A stretch of 64,000 nucleotides of DNA from Mammaliicoccus vitulinus (GCF_029024305.1 NZ_CP118974.1:1240001-1304000), one strand, 5' to 3'; counted from the stretch's first letter, positions 17,315-26,748 are shown. A program made the numbers and translations. Notes: generated by a model from the sequence alone, not told the origin.

Positions 17315-18727
17315 ATGTCTAAAGAATATGATTTAGTAATTCTTGGTGGAGGAACTGCAGGCTATGTATCTGCAATTCGTGCTTCTCAACTCGGAAAAAA
17401 AGTAGCAATTGTAGAGAAATATAAAATTGGTGGGACATGTTTGCATAAAGGCTGCATTCCGACAAAATCATATTTAAAAACAGCTGAAATTTTAAGATAT
17501 ATTAATCATTCAACTGAATATGGGATAAAAACTGCTTCAGCTGAATTTGAAATAATGGATATCGTTGCTAAGAAAGATGAAACAGTTTCAACGATGTACA
17601 GTGGCGTTCAAAGTTTGATGAAGAAGTACAAAATAGATGTTTATGAAGGAAATGGAAGAATTCTCGGTCCTTCATTATTTTCACCTCAAGCTGGAACAGT
17701 TTCCGTTGAATTTGAAAACGGAGAATCAGAACTTCTTGTTAATAATAATGTATTAATCGCAACTGGATCTCGACCTATTGAATTACCATTTTTAGAATTT
17801 AATCATCATACAGTTATTTCAAGCGACGATATGATGCATTTAGAAACTTTACCTCATAATATTTTAATTATAGGTGGTGGTGTAATAGGTCTTGAATTTG
17901 CTTCATTATTGAATGATTTAGGTGTAGAAGTTACTGTCGTGGAGGCCGGACCTTCTATTATTCCAAATGAACAGCAAGAAATAAGTAAGACGATTAAACG
18001 TACGTTTGAAGAAAATGGCATTAAAATTTATGAAAAATTGCCTTTATCTGAAGATGATGTGCTTGTCCAAGATAGTCATGTTGACGTTAAACTTCAAGAA
18101 GACAACATAAGTTTCGATAAAGTACTTGTGGCTGTTGGTAGAACGCCAAATACTGAAGACCTTGGTTTAAACAACACAAAAATAAAAACAGATGATAAAG
18201 GTTATATTATAACGAACGATGTTTATCAAACAGAGGATAAACACATTTATGCAGTTGGAGATGTAATAGGAAACTATCAATTGGCTCACGTTGCGACAAA
18301 AGAAGGAACAATTGCGGTTGAACATATGTTTGATCAAAATCCTATTTTGTTAGATTATTTAACGATTCCAAGATGTATATATACGAATCCAGAAGTTGCT
18401 TCGATTGGCATGACTGAACAAGATGCTAAAAATGAAGGTTTATCTTTTAAAAAGTTTAAAGTTCCATTTAAAGCTATCGGTAAATCTGTAATCGAGAACA
18501 ACGGATTAGGTGAATGTATTTTAATAAAAGATATTGAAAATGAAAATGTGCTCGGTATTCATATGATTGGTGCTAAAGTAACAGAATTAATTAATGAAGC
18601 AGCTCTATTTACATTTATGAATGGCTCAACTGAAGAATTAGCAACTACTGTACATGCACATCCATCTATAGGAGAAGTGCTTATGGAACTAGGGTTAAAA
18701 TCTGAGAATCGTGCTATTCACGTCTAA
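17315..18727 (+). CDS. lpdV: Dihydrolipoyl dehydrogenase (E3) of the branched-chain complex
   Basis: 470 residues. FAD-binding GGGTAGYVSAIRASQLG at about 10-26, redox disulfide in GGTCLHKGCIPTKS, NAD-binding GGGVIGLEFASLL near 180, and the C-terminal catalytic HAHPSIGE. It reoxidises dihydrolipoamide on BkdB and makes NADH. Position between buk and bkdAA marks it as the dedicated E3 (LpdV) rather than the pyruvate dehydrogenase E3, though sharing is possible. Confidence 0.94.
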   Translation: MSKEYDLVILGGGTAGYVSAIRASQLGKKVAIVEKYKIGGTCLHKGCIPTKSYLKTAEILRYINHSTEYGIKTASAEFEIMDIVAKKDETVSTMYSGVQSLMKKYKIDVYEGNGRILGPSLFSPQAGTVSVEFENGESELLVNNNVLIATGSRPIELPFLEFNHHTVISSDDMMHLETLPHNILIIGGGVIGLEFASLLNDLGVEVTVVEAGPSIIPNEQQEISKTIKRTFEENGIKIYEKLPLSEDDVLVQDSHVDVKLQEDNISFDKVLVAVGRTPNTEDLGLNNTKIKTDDKGYIITNDVYQTEDKHIYAVGDVIGNYQLAHVATKEGTIAVEHMFDQNPILLDYLTIPRCIYTNPEVASIGMTEQDAKNEGLSFKKFKVPFKAIGKSVIENNGLGECILIKDIENENVLGIHMIGAKVTELINEAALFTFMNGSTEELATTVHAHPSIGEVLMELGLKSENRAIHV

Positions 18728-18741
18728 AGAGGAGAGATTAG

Positions 18742-19740
18742 ATGTTAGATTATAAGACTGTCGGATTAACGCATGAAGACTTAAAAGAATTTTATAAATG
18801 GATGTTATTAGGAAGAAGAATTGATGAAAGAATGTGGCTACTTAATCGTGCAGGTAAATTACCTTTCGTCATTAGTTGTCAAGGTCAAGAAGCAACGCAA
18901 ATCGGTACGTATTTTGCTTTGAAAGACGAAGACATATTAGCACCTTATTATAGAGATTTAGCTTTAGTCACTGCACGTGGCATTACAGCTGAAGAATCGA
19001 TGTTAGCTGCTTTTGCAAAACAAGGTGACACATCAAGTGGTGGTAAACAAATGCCTTCTCATTTTAGTAAGAAAGATTTAGCGATTCTTACACAAGGATC
19101 TTGTGTGACAACTCAAGTGCTTCATGCAGTTGGCGCAAGCTTATCACTTAAGATGGACGGAAAAAAAGCCGTTGCGCTTGCAACACTTGGTGAAGGTAGT
19201 ACGAGCCAAGGGGATTTTCATGAAGCTATGAATTTTGCCGGGGTACATAAATTACCTTATATTTGTATCATCGAAAATAATAAATATGCTATTTCAGTAC
19301 CAAGTCATTTGCAATATGCGACTGATGATTTATCTTCAAGAGCAGCTGGATACGGCGCTTTTGGTGAACAAGTCGACGGCAATGATCCAATAGCTGTTTA
19401 TGAAGCTGTAAAACGTGCAAGAGAACGTGCAGTAAATGGTGAAGGTCCTACGCTGATAGAAGCTTTATGTAGTAGGTTAACACCACATTCATCAGATGAT
19501 GATGATAATTATCGACCATCGGATGAAATGAAACTTGAAAAAGAAAATGACTGCATGATTAGATTTAAAGAATATTTAGTAGAAAATGAAGTAGCTAATG
19601 ATGATTGGTTTAACCAAATAGAAGATGAAATCAAACAAGAAATTAATACAGCTACTAAAAATGCTGAAAAAGCACCTTATCCACTACCTGAAGAAGCTTT
19701 AACACATGTATATGATCAAGGAGGCGAAAAAGATGCCTAA
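18742..19740 (+). CDS. bkdAA: Branched-chain 2-oxoacid dehydrogenase E1 alpha
   Basis: 332 residues. Thiamine diphosphate contacts are seen from GEGSTSQGDFHEAMNFAGV to ENNKYAISVP, and the phosphorylation-loop-like region contains SRLTPHSSDDDDNYR. It decarboxylates branched keto acids from leucine, valine and isoleucine. In staphylococci this route feeds branched fatty acid synthesis and thus membrane fluidity. The end overlaps the start of bkdAB by 8 bp. Confidence 0.95.
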   Translation: MLDYKTVGLTHEDLKEFYKWMLLGRRIDERMWLLNRAGKLPFVISCQGQEATQIGTYFALKDEDILAPYYRDLALVTARGITAEESMLAAFAKQGDTSSGGKQMPSHFSKKDLAILTQGSCVTTQVLHAVGASLSLKMDGKKAVALATLGEGSTSQGDFHEAMNFAGVHKLPYICIIENNKYAISVPSHLQYATDDLSSRAAGYGAFGEQVDGNDPIAVYEAVKRARERAVNGEGPTLIEALCSRLTPHSSDDDDNYRPSDEMKLEKENDCMIRFKEYLVENEVANDDWFNQIEDEIKQEINTATKNAEKAPYPLPEEALTHVYDQGGEKDA

Positions 19741-20716
19741 GTTATCTTATCTTGATGCAATTAATCAAGCAATGGACCAAGCAATGGAAAAAGATAATAA
19801 TGTTTTTGTAATCGGAGAAGATGTCGGCCTTAAAGGTGGCGTATTTGGTGCTACTAAAAACTTATACAATAAATATGGCGAAGGACGAGTATTAGACTCT
19901 CCATTAGCAGAATCTAATATTGTAGGTGCTGCAATTGGTGCTGCAATGATGGGTAAAAGACCTGTAGCTGAGATTCAATTTGCTGAATATATTGTGCCTG
20001 CAACAAATCAAATTATTAATGAAGCTGCTAAAATTAGATATCGCTCAAACAATGATTGGGATTGTCCACTTACAATAAGAAGCCCATTTGGTGGTGGTAT
20101 TCATGGTGCACTTTACCATTCGCAAAGTATTGAGAGTATATTCTGTTCTACTCCAGGATTAAGAGTTGTTATTCCTTCTAGTCCATATGATGCAAAAGGC
20201 TTGTTATTAGCATCAATAGAAGAGAACGACCCTGTATTATATTTTGAACATAAAAAAGCATATCGCTTATTAAAAGAAGAAGTGCCTGAAGAATACTATA
20301 CTGTGCCATTAGATAAAGCAGATGTAAAACGAGCAGGTTCTGATATTACTGTATTTACGTATGGCTTATGTGTGAACTATGCACTTCAAGCAGCTGAAAT
20401 ATTATCAACTGAAGGTATAGATGCTGAAATTGTAGATTTACGTTCATTATATCCATTAGATAAAGAAACAATTATTAATTGTGCGAAAAAGACAGGTAAA
20501 GTATTGGTAGTAACTGAAGACAACTTAGAAGGCAGTGTTATGAGTGAAGTTTCAGCGATTATAGCAGAGAACTGCTTGTTTGACTTAGATGCGCCAATAG
20601 CAAGACTTGCAGGTCCAGACGTACCAGCTATGCCGTTTTCACCACTTATGGAAGATTTCTTTATGATGAATCCAGAGAAGATAGAACATAAAATGAGAAC
20701 GTTAGCTGAATTTTAG
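19733..20716 (+). CDS. bkdAB: Branched-chain 2-oxoacid dehydrogenase E1 beta
   Basis: 327 residues from the ATG at 19733, which has AAGGAGGCG upstream and the family N-terminus MPKLSYLDAINQAM. Transketolase pyrimidine domain with GEDVGLKGGVFGAT and LAESNIVGAAIGAAMMG; the C-terminal transketolase domain begins around residue 200. It pairs with BkdAA in the E1 heterotetramer. An earlier in-frame start (19706) has no binding site. bkdB follows after 11 bp. Confidence 0.95.
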   Translation: MPKLSYLDAINQAMDQAMEKDNNVFVIGEDVGLKGGVFGATKNLYNKYGEGRVLDSPLAESNIVGAAIGAAMMGKRPVAEIQFAEYIVPATNQIINEAAKIRYRSNNDWDCPLTIRSPFGGGIHGALYHSQSIESIFCSTPGLRVVIPSSPYDAKGLLLASIEENDPVLYFEHKKAYRLLKEEVPEEYYTVPLDKADVKRAGSDITVFTYGLCVNYALQAAEILSTEGIDAEIVDLRSLYPLDKETIINCAKKTGKVLVVTEDNLEGSVMSEVSAIIAENCLFDLDAPIARLAGPDVPAMPFSPLMEDFFMMNPEKIEHKMRTLAEF

Positions 20717-20727
20717 GAGGTAAAAAT

Positions 20728-22008
20728 ATGGACGTAAAGATGCCGAAACTTGGAGAAAGTGTACATGAGGGCACAATAGAGCAATGGTTAGTTAAACCAG
20801 GCGACACTATTGAAGAATATGATGCGTTATGTGAAGTGATTACAGATAAAGTCACTGCTGAAGTACCTTCAACTTATAATGGTACGATTAAAGAAATCGT
20901 CGTTGAAGCTGGAGAAACTGTTGATGTTGGAACAGTTATTTGTCGCATGGAAGTTGATGGTGAAGCTTCTGATGATAATTCAACTGAAGATCAAAGCAAT
21001 CAACAAGAACGCACTAACCAAAGTGATGACGATCAATCAAGCAAACCAGCGAATAATATGAACGAAAACGCTAAATTAAATAATGGCCAATATTCACCAG
21101 TTGTATTTAAATTAGCAAGTGAAAATGGGATTAATTTAGAAAATGTAAAAGGAACTGGCAACTTAGGTAGGGTTACGAAGAAAGATATACTAAACGCTAT
21201 TGAAAATGGTGTATCTGATGTAGCGGCCCCATCACAACAAGATGATGTAACAACGACCGAAGTAACAGATCATAAACAGCAACATGATACAAACGAAAGT
21301 GCTTCTACACCTGGCGAATCTATTCCAGTGAATGGCGTAAGAAGAGCGATAGCGAATAAAATGGTACAAAGTGTTAATGAAATTCCTCATGCATGGATGA
21401 TGGTTGAAGTTGACGCTACAGATCTTGTCAAAACAAGACAACATCATAAAGGATCTTTCAAACAAACTGAAGGATATAACTTAACATTTTTCGCATTTTT
21501 CGTAAAAGCAGTAGCAGAAGGATTGAAAAAGTATCCTATGCTGAACAGTACTTGGGCAAATGATGAAATTAAAATCCACAAAGATATCAACGTTTCAATT
21601 GCAGTAGCGAGTGAAGATAAATTATATGTACCCGTTATTAAAAATGCCGATGATAAGTCTATTAAAGGTATCGCGAAAGAAATTAATGATTTAGCGACTA
21701 GAGGTAGAAAACATCAACTTACTTCTCAAGATATGCAAGGTGGTACTTTCACAGTTAATAATACTGGGTCATTTGGCTCTGTTTCTTCAATGGGCATCAT
21801 TAATTACCCACAGGCAGCTATCTTACAAGTAGAATCTATCGTGAAAAGACCGGTCGTTGTAAATGATATGATTGGTGTTCGTGATATGGTGAACTTGTCA
21901 CTTTCTATTGATCATCGAATTTTAGATGGCTTAATGGCCGGTGAATTCTTAAAATTTGTAAAAGAAAGATTGCAAAGTATGACTATAGAGAATACTTCTA
22001 TATATTAA
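20728..22008 (+). CDS. bkdB: Branched-chain 2-oxoacid dehydrogenase E2 (lipoamide acyltransferase)
   Basis: 426 residues. Lipoyl domain 1-78 with the acceptor lysine 41 in VITDKVTAEVPS, a charged N/Q/D-rich linker, a peripheral subunit-binding domain (SPVVFKLASENGINLENVKG) and another linker, then the acyltransferase domain ending in the active site SIDHRILDG. It transfers the branched acyl group to CoA. The last gene of the operon; a strong terminator lies at 22039-22082. Confidence 0.95.
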   Translation: MDVKMPKLGESVHEGTIEQWLVKPGDTIEEYDALCEVITDKVTAEVPSTYNGTIKEIVVEAGETVDVGTVICRMEVDGEASDDNSTEDQSNQQERTNQSDDDQSSKPANNMNENAKLNNGQYSPVVFKLASENGINLENVKGTGNLGRVTKKDILNAIENGVSDVAAPSQQDDVTTTEVTDHKQQHDTNESASTPGESIPVNGVRRAIANKMVQSVNEIPHAWMMVEVDATDLVKTRQHHKGSFKQTEGYNLTFFAFFVKAVAEGLKKYPMLNSTWANDEIKIHKDINVSIAVASEDKLYVPVIKNADDKSIKGIAKEINDLATRGRKHQLTSQDMQGGTFTVNNTGSFGSVSSMGIINYPQAAILQVESIVKRPVVVNDMIGVRDMVNLSLSIDHRILDGLMAGEFLKFVKERLQSMTIENTSIY

Positions 22009-22021
22009 TAAAAGCTTCTCA

Positions 22022-22050
22022 TTGTTTTAACTTTAAATCTCCTGTAAAAT
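22022..22050 (+). promoter_or_regulatory. Predicted brxB promoter inside the bkd terminator region
   Basis: TTGTTT (22022-22027) and TAAAAT (22045-22050) with 17-bp spacing. The -10 overlaps the 5' arm of the terminator hairpin, so a transcript from here would start in the loop and lack that arm. Confidence 0.5.
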
Positions 22051-22082
22051 AGACTTATCTATTATTACAGGAGGCTTTTTTT
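22039..22082 (+). terminator. bkd operon terminator overlapping the brxB ribosome binding site
   Basis: CTCCTGTAA pairs with TTACAGGAG, and the inner AATAGA pairs with TCTATT, giving about 15 bp with one bulged A and a CTTA loop. Seven Ts follow and run into the brxB ATG. The brxB Shine-Dalgarno AGGAGG (22069-22074) is in the 3' arm. Confidence 0.85.
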
Positions 22083-22520
22083 ATGGAAATGGATTTCAAT
22101 TTATATATGAATGATGTAGTCAGTTCTGCTAGAAACGAGATTGAAGCAGCAGGTTACAAACAGTTAACGACAAAAGAAGAAGTTGAAGAAACATTTAATA
22201 AACCTGGCACGACTTTCGTGATGGTTAATTCAGTATGTGGTTGTGCGGGCGGCATAGCTAGACCAGCTGCTCAACATGCATTACATTACGATAAATTACC
22301 TGATCAATTAGTAACTGTGTTTGCAGGTCAAGATAAAGAAGCTACTGAAACAGCAAGAGATTACTTTGAAGGTTATCCACCTTCAAGTCCATCATTTGCA
22401 TTCCTTAAAGATGGAAAAATTGTAAAAATGATTGAAAGACATGAAATTGAAGGTCACGATCCAATGAGTGTTATTACAAACATTCAAGCATTATTTGAAG
22501 AACATTGCGCAGAAGTATAA
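22083..22520 (+). CDS. brxB: Bacilliredoxin (BrxB/YqiW family)
   Basis: 145 residues. Thioredoxin-like fold of the DUF1094 family with the CGC motif in [13 protein letters not shown] (cysteines 52 and 54). It removes bacillithiol from mixed disulfides on proteins after oxidative stress. The matching bacillithiol disulfide reductase YpdA is encoded at 51518-52504. ATG at 22083 is 8 bp after AGGAGG; a second ATG two codons later is possible. The gene sits where yqiW lies after bkdB in Bacillus. Confidence 0.93.
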   Translation: MEMDFNLYMNDVVSSARNEIEAAGYKQLTTKEEVEETFNKPGTTFVMVNSVCGCAGGIARPAAQHALHYDKLPDQLVTVFAGQDKEATETARDYFEGYPPSSPSFAFLKDGKIVKMIERHEIEGHDPMSVITNIQALFEEHCAEV

Positions 22521-22537
22521 AGGTTGGTTAAATTACT

Positions 22538-23503
22538 ATGCAAATAAAACCGTATAGAATTGGTTATAGAACGTTAAAAACTGCCTTAGGGATGACATTA
22601 GCTGTCATCCTTTCTCGTTTAATAGGTTTAGATAATTATGCTTCAAGTGCAATACTTGTTGTACTATGTATTAAAGATACTAGAGTTAAATCTTTTGAAG
22701 CTGCTATATATAGATTTATTGCCTGTTTCATAGCGATCATGATTGGATCTGTATTTTTCACATATTTAGGCAGTACGCCTATTGTATTAGGTGTTATGGT
22801 TTTACTATTTATTCCAGTGACTGTAATGATTGGCGTTCAAGAAGGAATCGTAACGAGCTGTGTTATTATACTTCATTTATACATGGCGAAAGTAATCGAT
22901 TTCAACTTAATTATCAATGAAATATTATTACTTATTATAGGTATCGGTATTGCTTTGATTATGAATATGTTTATGCCGAGTTTGGATCATAAACTCAATC
23001 AATATAAGAGGAAAATTGAAGATGATTTTATTTTAATTACTTTTGTATTTAGTGAAGGTTTAAATAATCCTAATAAAAAATTAAATACACCATCATTCGA
23101 TCAAGTATCTCAAAATATTAAAAAAGCAAAATCATTAGCGTTTAGAGAAGTTAAAAATCATTTTGTGAGAAATGAAAATTCTTACTATCATTATTTTGAT
23201 ATGAGACAAGAACAATTAACGTTATTAAAACGTATGAAAAATTTGATTGAATCAATGCAACATAGTCAACATGCGCATCATTTATGTAGCCAATTGCTAC
23301 TAGATGTATCTCAAAATGTGCAAAGTAATGATTATTCATTAATGAGATTGCATAGCTTATATGAAATAAAAATTAAATTACAATCTATTGAGTTACCAAA
23401 GACACAAGGTGAACTTGAAAGTATCGCAGCACTTTTCCAATTATTAAATGAAGTAGAAGAATACTTGCAAATTAAATCCCAATTTGGTAGTTTGAAAAAA
23501 TAA
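22538..23503 (+). CDS. Aromatic acid exporter-like membrane protein (DUF939/YqjA)
   Basis: 321 residues. The N-terminal half is membrane: hydrophobic stretches at about 13-30, 35-50, 56-75, 80-100, 103-120 and 124-145. The C-terminal half is a soluble helical domain rich in charged residues. This matches the ArAE_1/FUSC-type family, whose members are proposed to export aromatic acids; the actual substrate here is unknown. It starts 17 bp after brxB and is likely cotranscribed with it. A long perfect terminator follows. Confidence 0.82.
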   Translation: MQIKPYRIGYRTLKTALGMTLAVILSRLIGLDNYASSAILVVLCIKDTRVKSFEAAIYRFIACFIAIMIGSVFFTYLGSTPIVLGVMVLLFIPVTVMIGVQEGIVTSCVIILHLYMAKVIDFNLIINEILLLIIGIGIALIMNMFMPSLDHKLNQYKRKIEDDFILITFVFSEGLNNPNKKLNTPSFDQVSQNIKKAKSLAFREVKNHFVRNENSYYHYFDMRQEQLTLLKRMKNLIESMQHSQHAHHLCSQLLLDVSQNVQSNDYSLMRLHSLYEIKIKLQSIELPKTQGELESIAALFQLLNEVEEYLQIKSQFGSLKK

Positions 23504-23508
23504 CAACA

Positions 23509-23556
23509 ACACCTCTAAAGTTGAATTTTGAATCAACTTTAGAGGTGTTTTTTATA
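23509..23556 (+). terminator. Terminator after the exporter-like gene
   Basis: ACACCTCTAAAGTTGA pairs perfectly with TCAACTTTAGAGGTGT (16 bp) and is followed by a T run. Confidence 0.93.
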
Positions 23557-23600
23557 ATTGGATGAGGTTGGGGGTGGAGTCAGTAGCGGGTCGGAATCTG

Positions 23601-23735
23601 AATGTTGCTTGTTTGGTCAGTCTTGCAACATACAGCCATTCTATGTTGCTTGTTTAGTCAGTCTTGCAACATATAGCTGTTCTATGTTGCTTGTTTGGTA
23701 AGTCTTGCAACATAGAGCATGTACTTAACAGAACA
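23601..23735. repeat. Tandem 41-bp repeat array, three units
   Basis: ATGTTGC starts at 23602, 23643 and 23684, an exact 41-bp period. Each unit reads ATGTTGCTTGTTT, a variable 4-5 bases, AGTCTTGCAACATA. ATGTTGC and GCAACAT within a unit are inverted repeats. The array ends in CATGTACTTAACAGAAC, a tail shared with the array at 32311. No coding frame is supported. Confidence 0.85.
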
Positions 23736-23754
23736 AAGGACTTTAAATAAGAAA

Positions 23755-23860
23755 ACAGTAGAAATTCAATTTTATAATGAATTTCTACTGTCTTTTAATG
23801 TCTAGGACATTTATATCCTGAACTCTTGACTCAAGCTCTTAAAACGGGCTTGAGTTTTTA
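23755..23860. terminator. Cluster of three hairpins before the Prli42-like gene
   Basis: ACAGTAGAAATTCA pairs with TGAATTTCTACTGT (23755-23791). A tgggaca-family remnant (TAGGACATTTATATCCTGA) follows. ACTCAAGC pairs with GCTTGAGT (23829-23856) with TTTTTA on the plus strand. The first is likely the minus-strand terminator of the miniprotein gene at 23861; the last has a T run only on the plus strand. Confidence 0.6.
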
Positions 23861-23962
23861 TTATGTTAATAGGAACGGTAAAACACCAGATAGAACCATT
23901 GCAGCAACGATCGCTACTAACATGACTATTATGATTATTTTACGAACTTTCTTGTTTTGCAT
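23861..23962 (-). CDS. Prli42-like membrane miniprotein
   Basis: 33 residues: a basic start MQNKKVRK, then one hydrophobic helix (IIIIVMLVAIVAAMVLSG) and a short tail VLPFLLT. This pattern resembles Prli42, the miniprotein that anchors the stressosome in Listeria and is reported as conserved in Firmicutes. GAGAGGG lies five bases before the ATG, and TATAAT follows about 40 bases further upstream on the minus strand. It is divergent from the peptidase gene. Similarity of so short a protein is weak evidence, so the name is tentative, but a small membrane protein gene is well supported. Confidence 0.6.
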   Translation of the reverse strand: MQNKKVRKIIIIVMLVAIVAAMVLSGVLPFLLT

Positions 23963-24057
23963 GGAAACCCTCTCTTTGAACAATAGTTTTGTATATATAT
24001 ACCAAGTATTATACACTAGATTATGAGATATTTAAATAAATGAAATGAGGGACTATC

Positions 24058-25173
24058 ATGATTAATGAACAAAGATTACTTAATACTTTTATCGAATTAG
24101 TAAAAGTTGATTCAGAATCTAAAAATGAAAGAAATATTGCAGATTTACTTAAACAAAAATTTACTGATCTAGGCTTAGAAGTTAAAGAAGATGATTCACA
24201 ACCTAAAACTGGATATGGAGCGGGAAACCTCATCTGTAAATTAAAAGGTCAAGATAGTAATAAAACGCCTATATATTTTACAAGTCATATGGACACAGTT
24301 TCTCCGGGGAATAATATTGAACCTGAACTTCGTGAAGATGGATATATATATTCAAAAGGAGAAACGATTTTAGGTTCTGACGATAAAGCGGGATTAGCTG
24401 CTATATTGGAAGCCATTAAAGTTATGAAAGATAATGACATTCAACATGGTGATATTGAATTTATTATTACTGTAGGAGAAGAATCAGGCTTAGTAGGGGC
24501 GAAAGCGTTAAATCCAGAAGACATTAATGCTAAATATGGATTTGCAATTGATGCACCAGGCAAAGTAGGTACAACAGTAGTAGCAGCGCCTACTCAAGCT
24601 AAAATCGAAACAGTTATTAAAGGCAAAACAGCACATGCAGGTTTAGAACCTGAAAAAGGTGTATCTGCAATCAATATCGCAGCTAAAGCGATTAGTCATA
24701 TGAGTTTAGGTAGAATTGATGAAGAAACGACTGCTAATATCGGTAGATTCGAAGGCGGAACAGCTACTAATATAGTGAGTGATCATGTTTACATTTTGGC
24801 TGAAGCGAGATCTTTAGATGATGAAAAAATGCATCAACAAGTTTCACATATGAAAGAGGCTTTCGAAAAAACAGCAGAAGAATTTGGTTGTACAGCAGAA
24901 GTAAATGTACAAGTTATGTATCCAAGCTTTAATTTATCTGAACAAGATGAGGTCGTACAATTAGCAGTTAAAGCAACTGAAAAAATTGGTCGTCAATCTG
25001 AACTTGTAAAATTAGGCGGCGGTTCAGACGGAAATGTGATAAGTGGATTTGGTATTCCAACGGTTATATTAGGTGTCGGATATGAATATATTCATACTAA
25101 AAACGAACGTATGCCAGTCAAAGAATTACAAAAAATTACAGAACAAATTATTGCAATTTCAGAACTTGCGTAA
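24058..25173 (+). CDS. M20-family peptidase, PepT-like (YqjE)
   Basis: 371 residues. Zinc ligands can be placed in TSHMDTVSPG (H, D), in SDDKAGLAA (D) and in VGEESGLVGAKAL (EE), with a dimerisation domain around 180-290 (GKTAHAGLEPEKGVSAIN) and a C-terminal HTKNERM. The family comprises tripeptide aminopeptidases and related exopeptidases. GAGG nine bases upstream supports the ATG. Order exporter-peptidase-gnd-zwf-rnz follows yqjA-yqjE-gndA-zwf-yqjK of B. subtilis. Substrate preference is not determinable here. Confidence 0.88.
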   Translation: MINEQRLLNTFIELVKVDSESKNERNIADLLKQKFTDLGLEVKEDDSQPKTGYGAGNLICKLKGQDSNKTPIYFTSHMDTVSPGNNIEPELREDGYIYSKGETILGSDDKAGLAAILEAIKVMKDNDIQHGDIEFIITVGEESGLVGAKALNPEDINAKYGFAIDAPGKVGTTVVAAPTQAKIETVIKGKTAHAGLEPEKGVSAINIAAKAISHMSLGRIDEETTANIGRFEGGTATNIVSDHVYILAEARSLDDEKMHQQVSHMKEAFEKTAEEFGCTAEVNVQVMYPSFNLSEQDEVVQLAVKATEKIGRQSELVKLGGGSDGNVISGFGIPTVILGVGYEYIHTKNERMPVKELQKITEQIIAISELA

Positions 25174-25182
25174 AAAACACAA

Positions 25183-25249
25183 ATGTAAACGTATTCATTT
25201 GATTTTAAGGGTCTATTAGACGCGAAACACATTCAATCTATGTTAAAAT
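25183..25249 (+). promoter_or_regulatory. cre-like site and extended -10 promoter before gnd
   Basis: ATGTAAACGTATTCATT at 25183-25199 fits the 17-base cre consensus WTGNAARCGNWWWCAWW at every position. TGTTAAAAT at 25241-25249 is an extended -10. The cre centre is about 65 bp upstream of the expected start, a place from which CcpA can activate as well as repress. Confidence 0.55.
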
Positions 25250-25283
25250 GAACTAGAAAACGATAAAAAGTGAGGTTAATTTC

Positions 25284-26687
25284 ATGACACAACAAATAGG
25301 TGTAGTTGGTTTAGCTGTAATGGGTAAAAACTTAGCTTGGAATATTGAATCACGTGGTTACTCAGTTTCAGTATATAACCGTTCAAAAGAGAAAGTCGAC
25401 CTAATGGTTGAAGAATCACAAGGTAAAAATATACATCCGAACTATTCTATTGAAGAGTTTGTAGATTCATTAGAAAAACCAAGAAAAATTTTACTTATGG
25501 TAAAAGCTGGTGAAGCAACAGATAAAACAATCGATAGCTTATTACCATTATTAGATAAAGGTGACATCCTTATCGACGGTGGTAACACTAACTATTTAGA
25601 TACTATTCGTAGAAATCAATACTTAGATGAAAGTGGAATAAACTTCATTGGTACTGGTGTTTCAGGTGGAGAAGAAGGTGCATTAACTGGACCGTCTATC
25701 ATGCCTGGTGGACAAAAAGAAGCTTATGAATTGGTAGCACCAATTTTAGAAAGTATTTCTGCAAAAGCTAGTGACGGATCACCATGTGTTACTTATGTAG
25801 GACCAGATGGCGCAGGTCACTATGTGAAAATGGTGCATAACGGTATTGAATACGCAGATATGCAATTAATAGCAGAAAGCTATGACTTAATGAAACGTGT
25901 CTTACACATGGATCATAAAGAAATTGCTGATACATTTAAATCATGGAATACTGGTGAATTAGAAAGTTATCTAATCGAAATTACTGGAGAAATCTTTAAT
26001 AAATTAGACGAGGATGGAACGCCTTTAGTTGAAAAAATTATGGATAAAGCTGGACAAAAAGGTACAGGTAAATGGACTTCAATTAATGCATTAGAATTAG
26101 GAATTCCATTAACAATTATCACTGAATCAGTATTTGCTCGTTTCATTTCATCTTTCAAAGAGGAAAGAGTAAAAGCAAGCACTGCATTTAATCCAGAAGT
26201 AACTGAATTTGATGGCGATAAAGAAGCATTCTTAGAACAAATCAGACAAGCTCTATACATGAGTAAAATCTGTGGTTATGCTCAAGGATTTGCTCAAATG
26301 AAAACAGCAAGTGAAACAAATAACTGGAACTTGAAATTAGGCGAATTAGCTATGATTTGGAGAGAAGGTTGTATTATCCGTGCTCAATTCTTACAAAAAA
26401 TTAAAGAAGCATATGATAATGATAAAGAATTAACAAACTTATTATTGGACCCATACTTTAATGATATCGTTTCTAAATATCAAGGTTCATTAAGAGAAGT
26501 GTCAGCAACAGCTATAAAAGCTGGTATTGCTACACCAGGTTTCTCTTCAGCTATTAACTACTTCGATAGTTATAGATCAGAAGATTTACCAGCAAACTTA
26601 ATTCAAGCACAACGTGATTATTTCGGCGCGCATACTTATGAACGCAAAGATAAAGAAGGCATCTTCCACACAGAGTGGACTAAATAA
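25284..26687 (+). CDS. gnd: 6-phosphogluconate dehydrogenase (decarboxylating)
   Basis: 467 residues. N-terminal NADP fold [17 protein letters not shown] with NRS at about 34-36, then [11 protein letters not shown], the substrate motif [20 protein letters not shown] and the catalytic lysine region [13 protein letters not shown]. It produces ribulose 5-phosphate, CO2 and NADPH. GTGAGGT precedes the ATG. zwf, which supplies 6-phosphogluconate indirectly, is encoded 1.2 kb downstream on the other strand. Confidence 0.97.
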   Translation: MTQQIGVVGLAVMGKNLAWNIESRGYSVSVYNRSKEKVDLMVEESQGKNIHPNYSIEEFVDSLEKPRKILLMVKAGEATDKTIDSLLPLLDKGDILIDGGNTNYLDTIRRNQYLDESGINFIGTGVSGGEEGALTGPSIMPGGQKEAYELVAPILESISAKASDGSPCVTYVGPDGAGHYVKMVHNGIEYADMQLIAESYDLMKRVLHMDHKEIADTFKSWNTGELESYLIEITGEIFNKLDEDGTPLVEKIMDKAGQKGTGKWTSINALELGIPLTIITESVFARFISSFKEERVKASTAFNPEVTEFDGDKEAFLEQIRQALYMSKICGYAQGFAQMKTASETNNWNLKLGELAMIWREGCIIRAQFLQKIKEAYDNDKELTNLLLDPYFNDIVSKYQGSLREVSATAIKAGIATPGFSSAINYFDSYRSEDLPANLIQAQRDYFGAHTYERKDKEGIFHTEWTK

Positions 26688-26690
26688 TAT

Positions 26691-26733
26691 AAAAGAGCGT
26701 AAATTCTTGGTTTTTAAGAATTTACGCTTTTTT
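26691..26733 (+). terminator. gnd terminator
   Basis: AAAAGAGCGTAAATTCTT pairs with AAGAATTTACGCTTTTTT. Nearly the same sequence as the hairpin after spo0A at 11763-11807. Confidence 0.88.
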
Positions 26734-26748
26734 ATATTATCTTTTATG

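Noticed and set aside
23601-23735. CRISPR-like array
   Set aside because: The whole 41-bp period is repeated; there are no unique spacers, only three units and no cas genes.
23826-24026. Plus-strand 66-codon frame
   Set aside because: It overlaps the Prli42-like gene and hairpins, has no ribosome site and no family resemblance.
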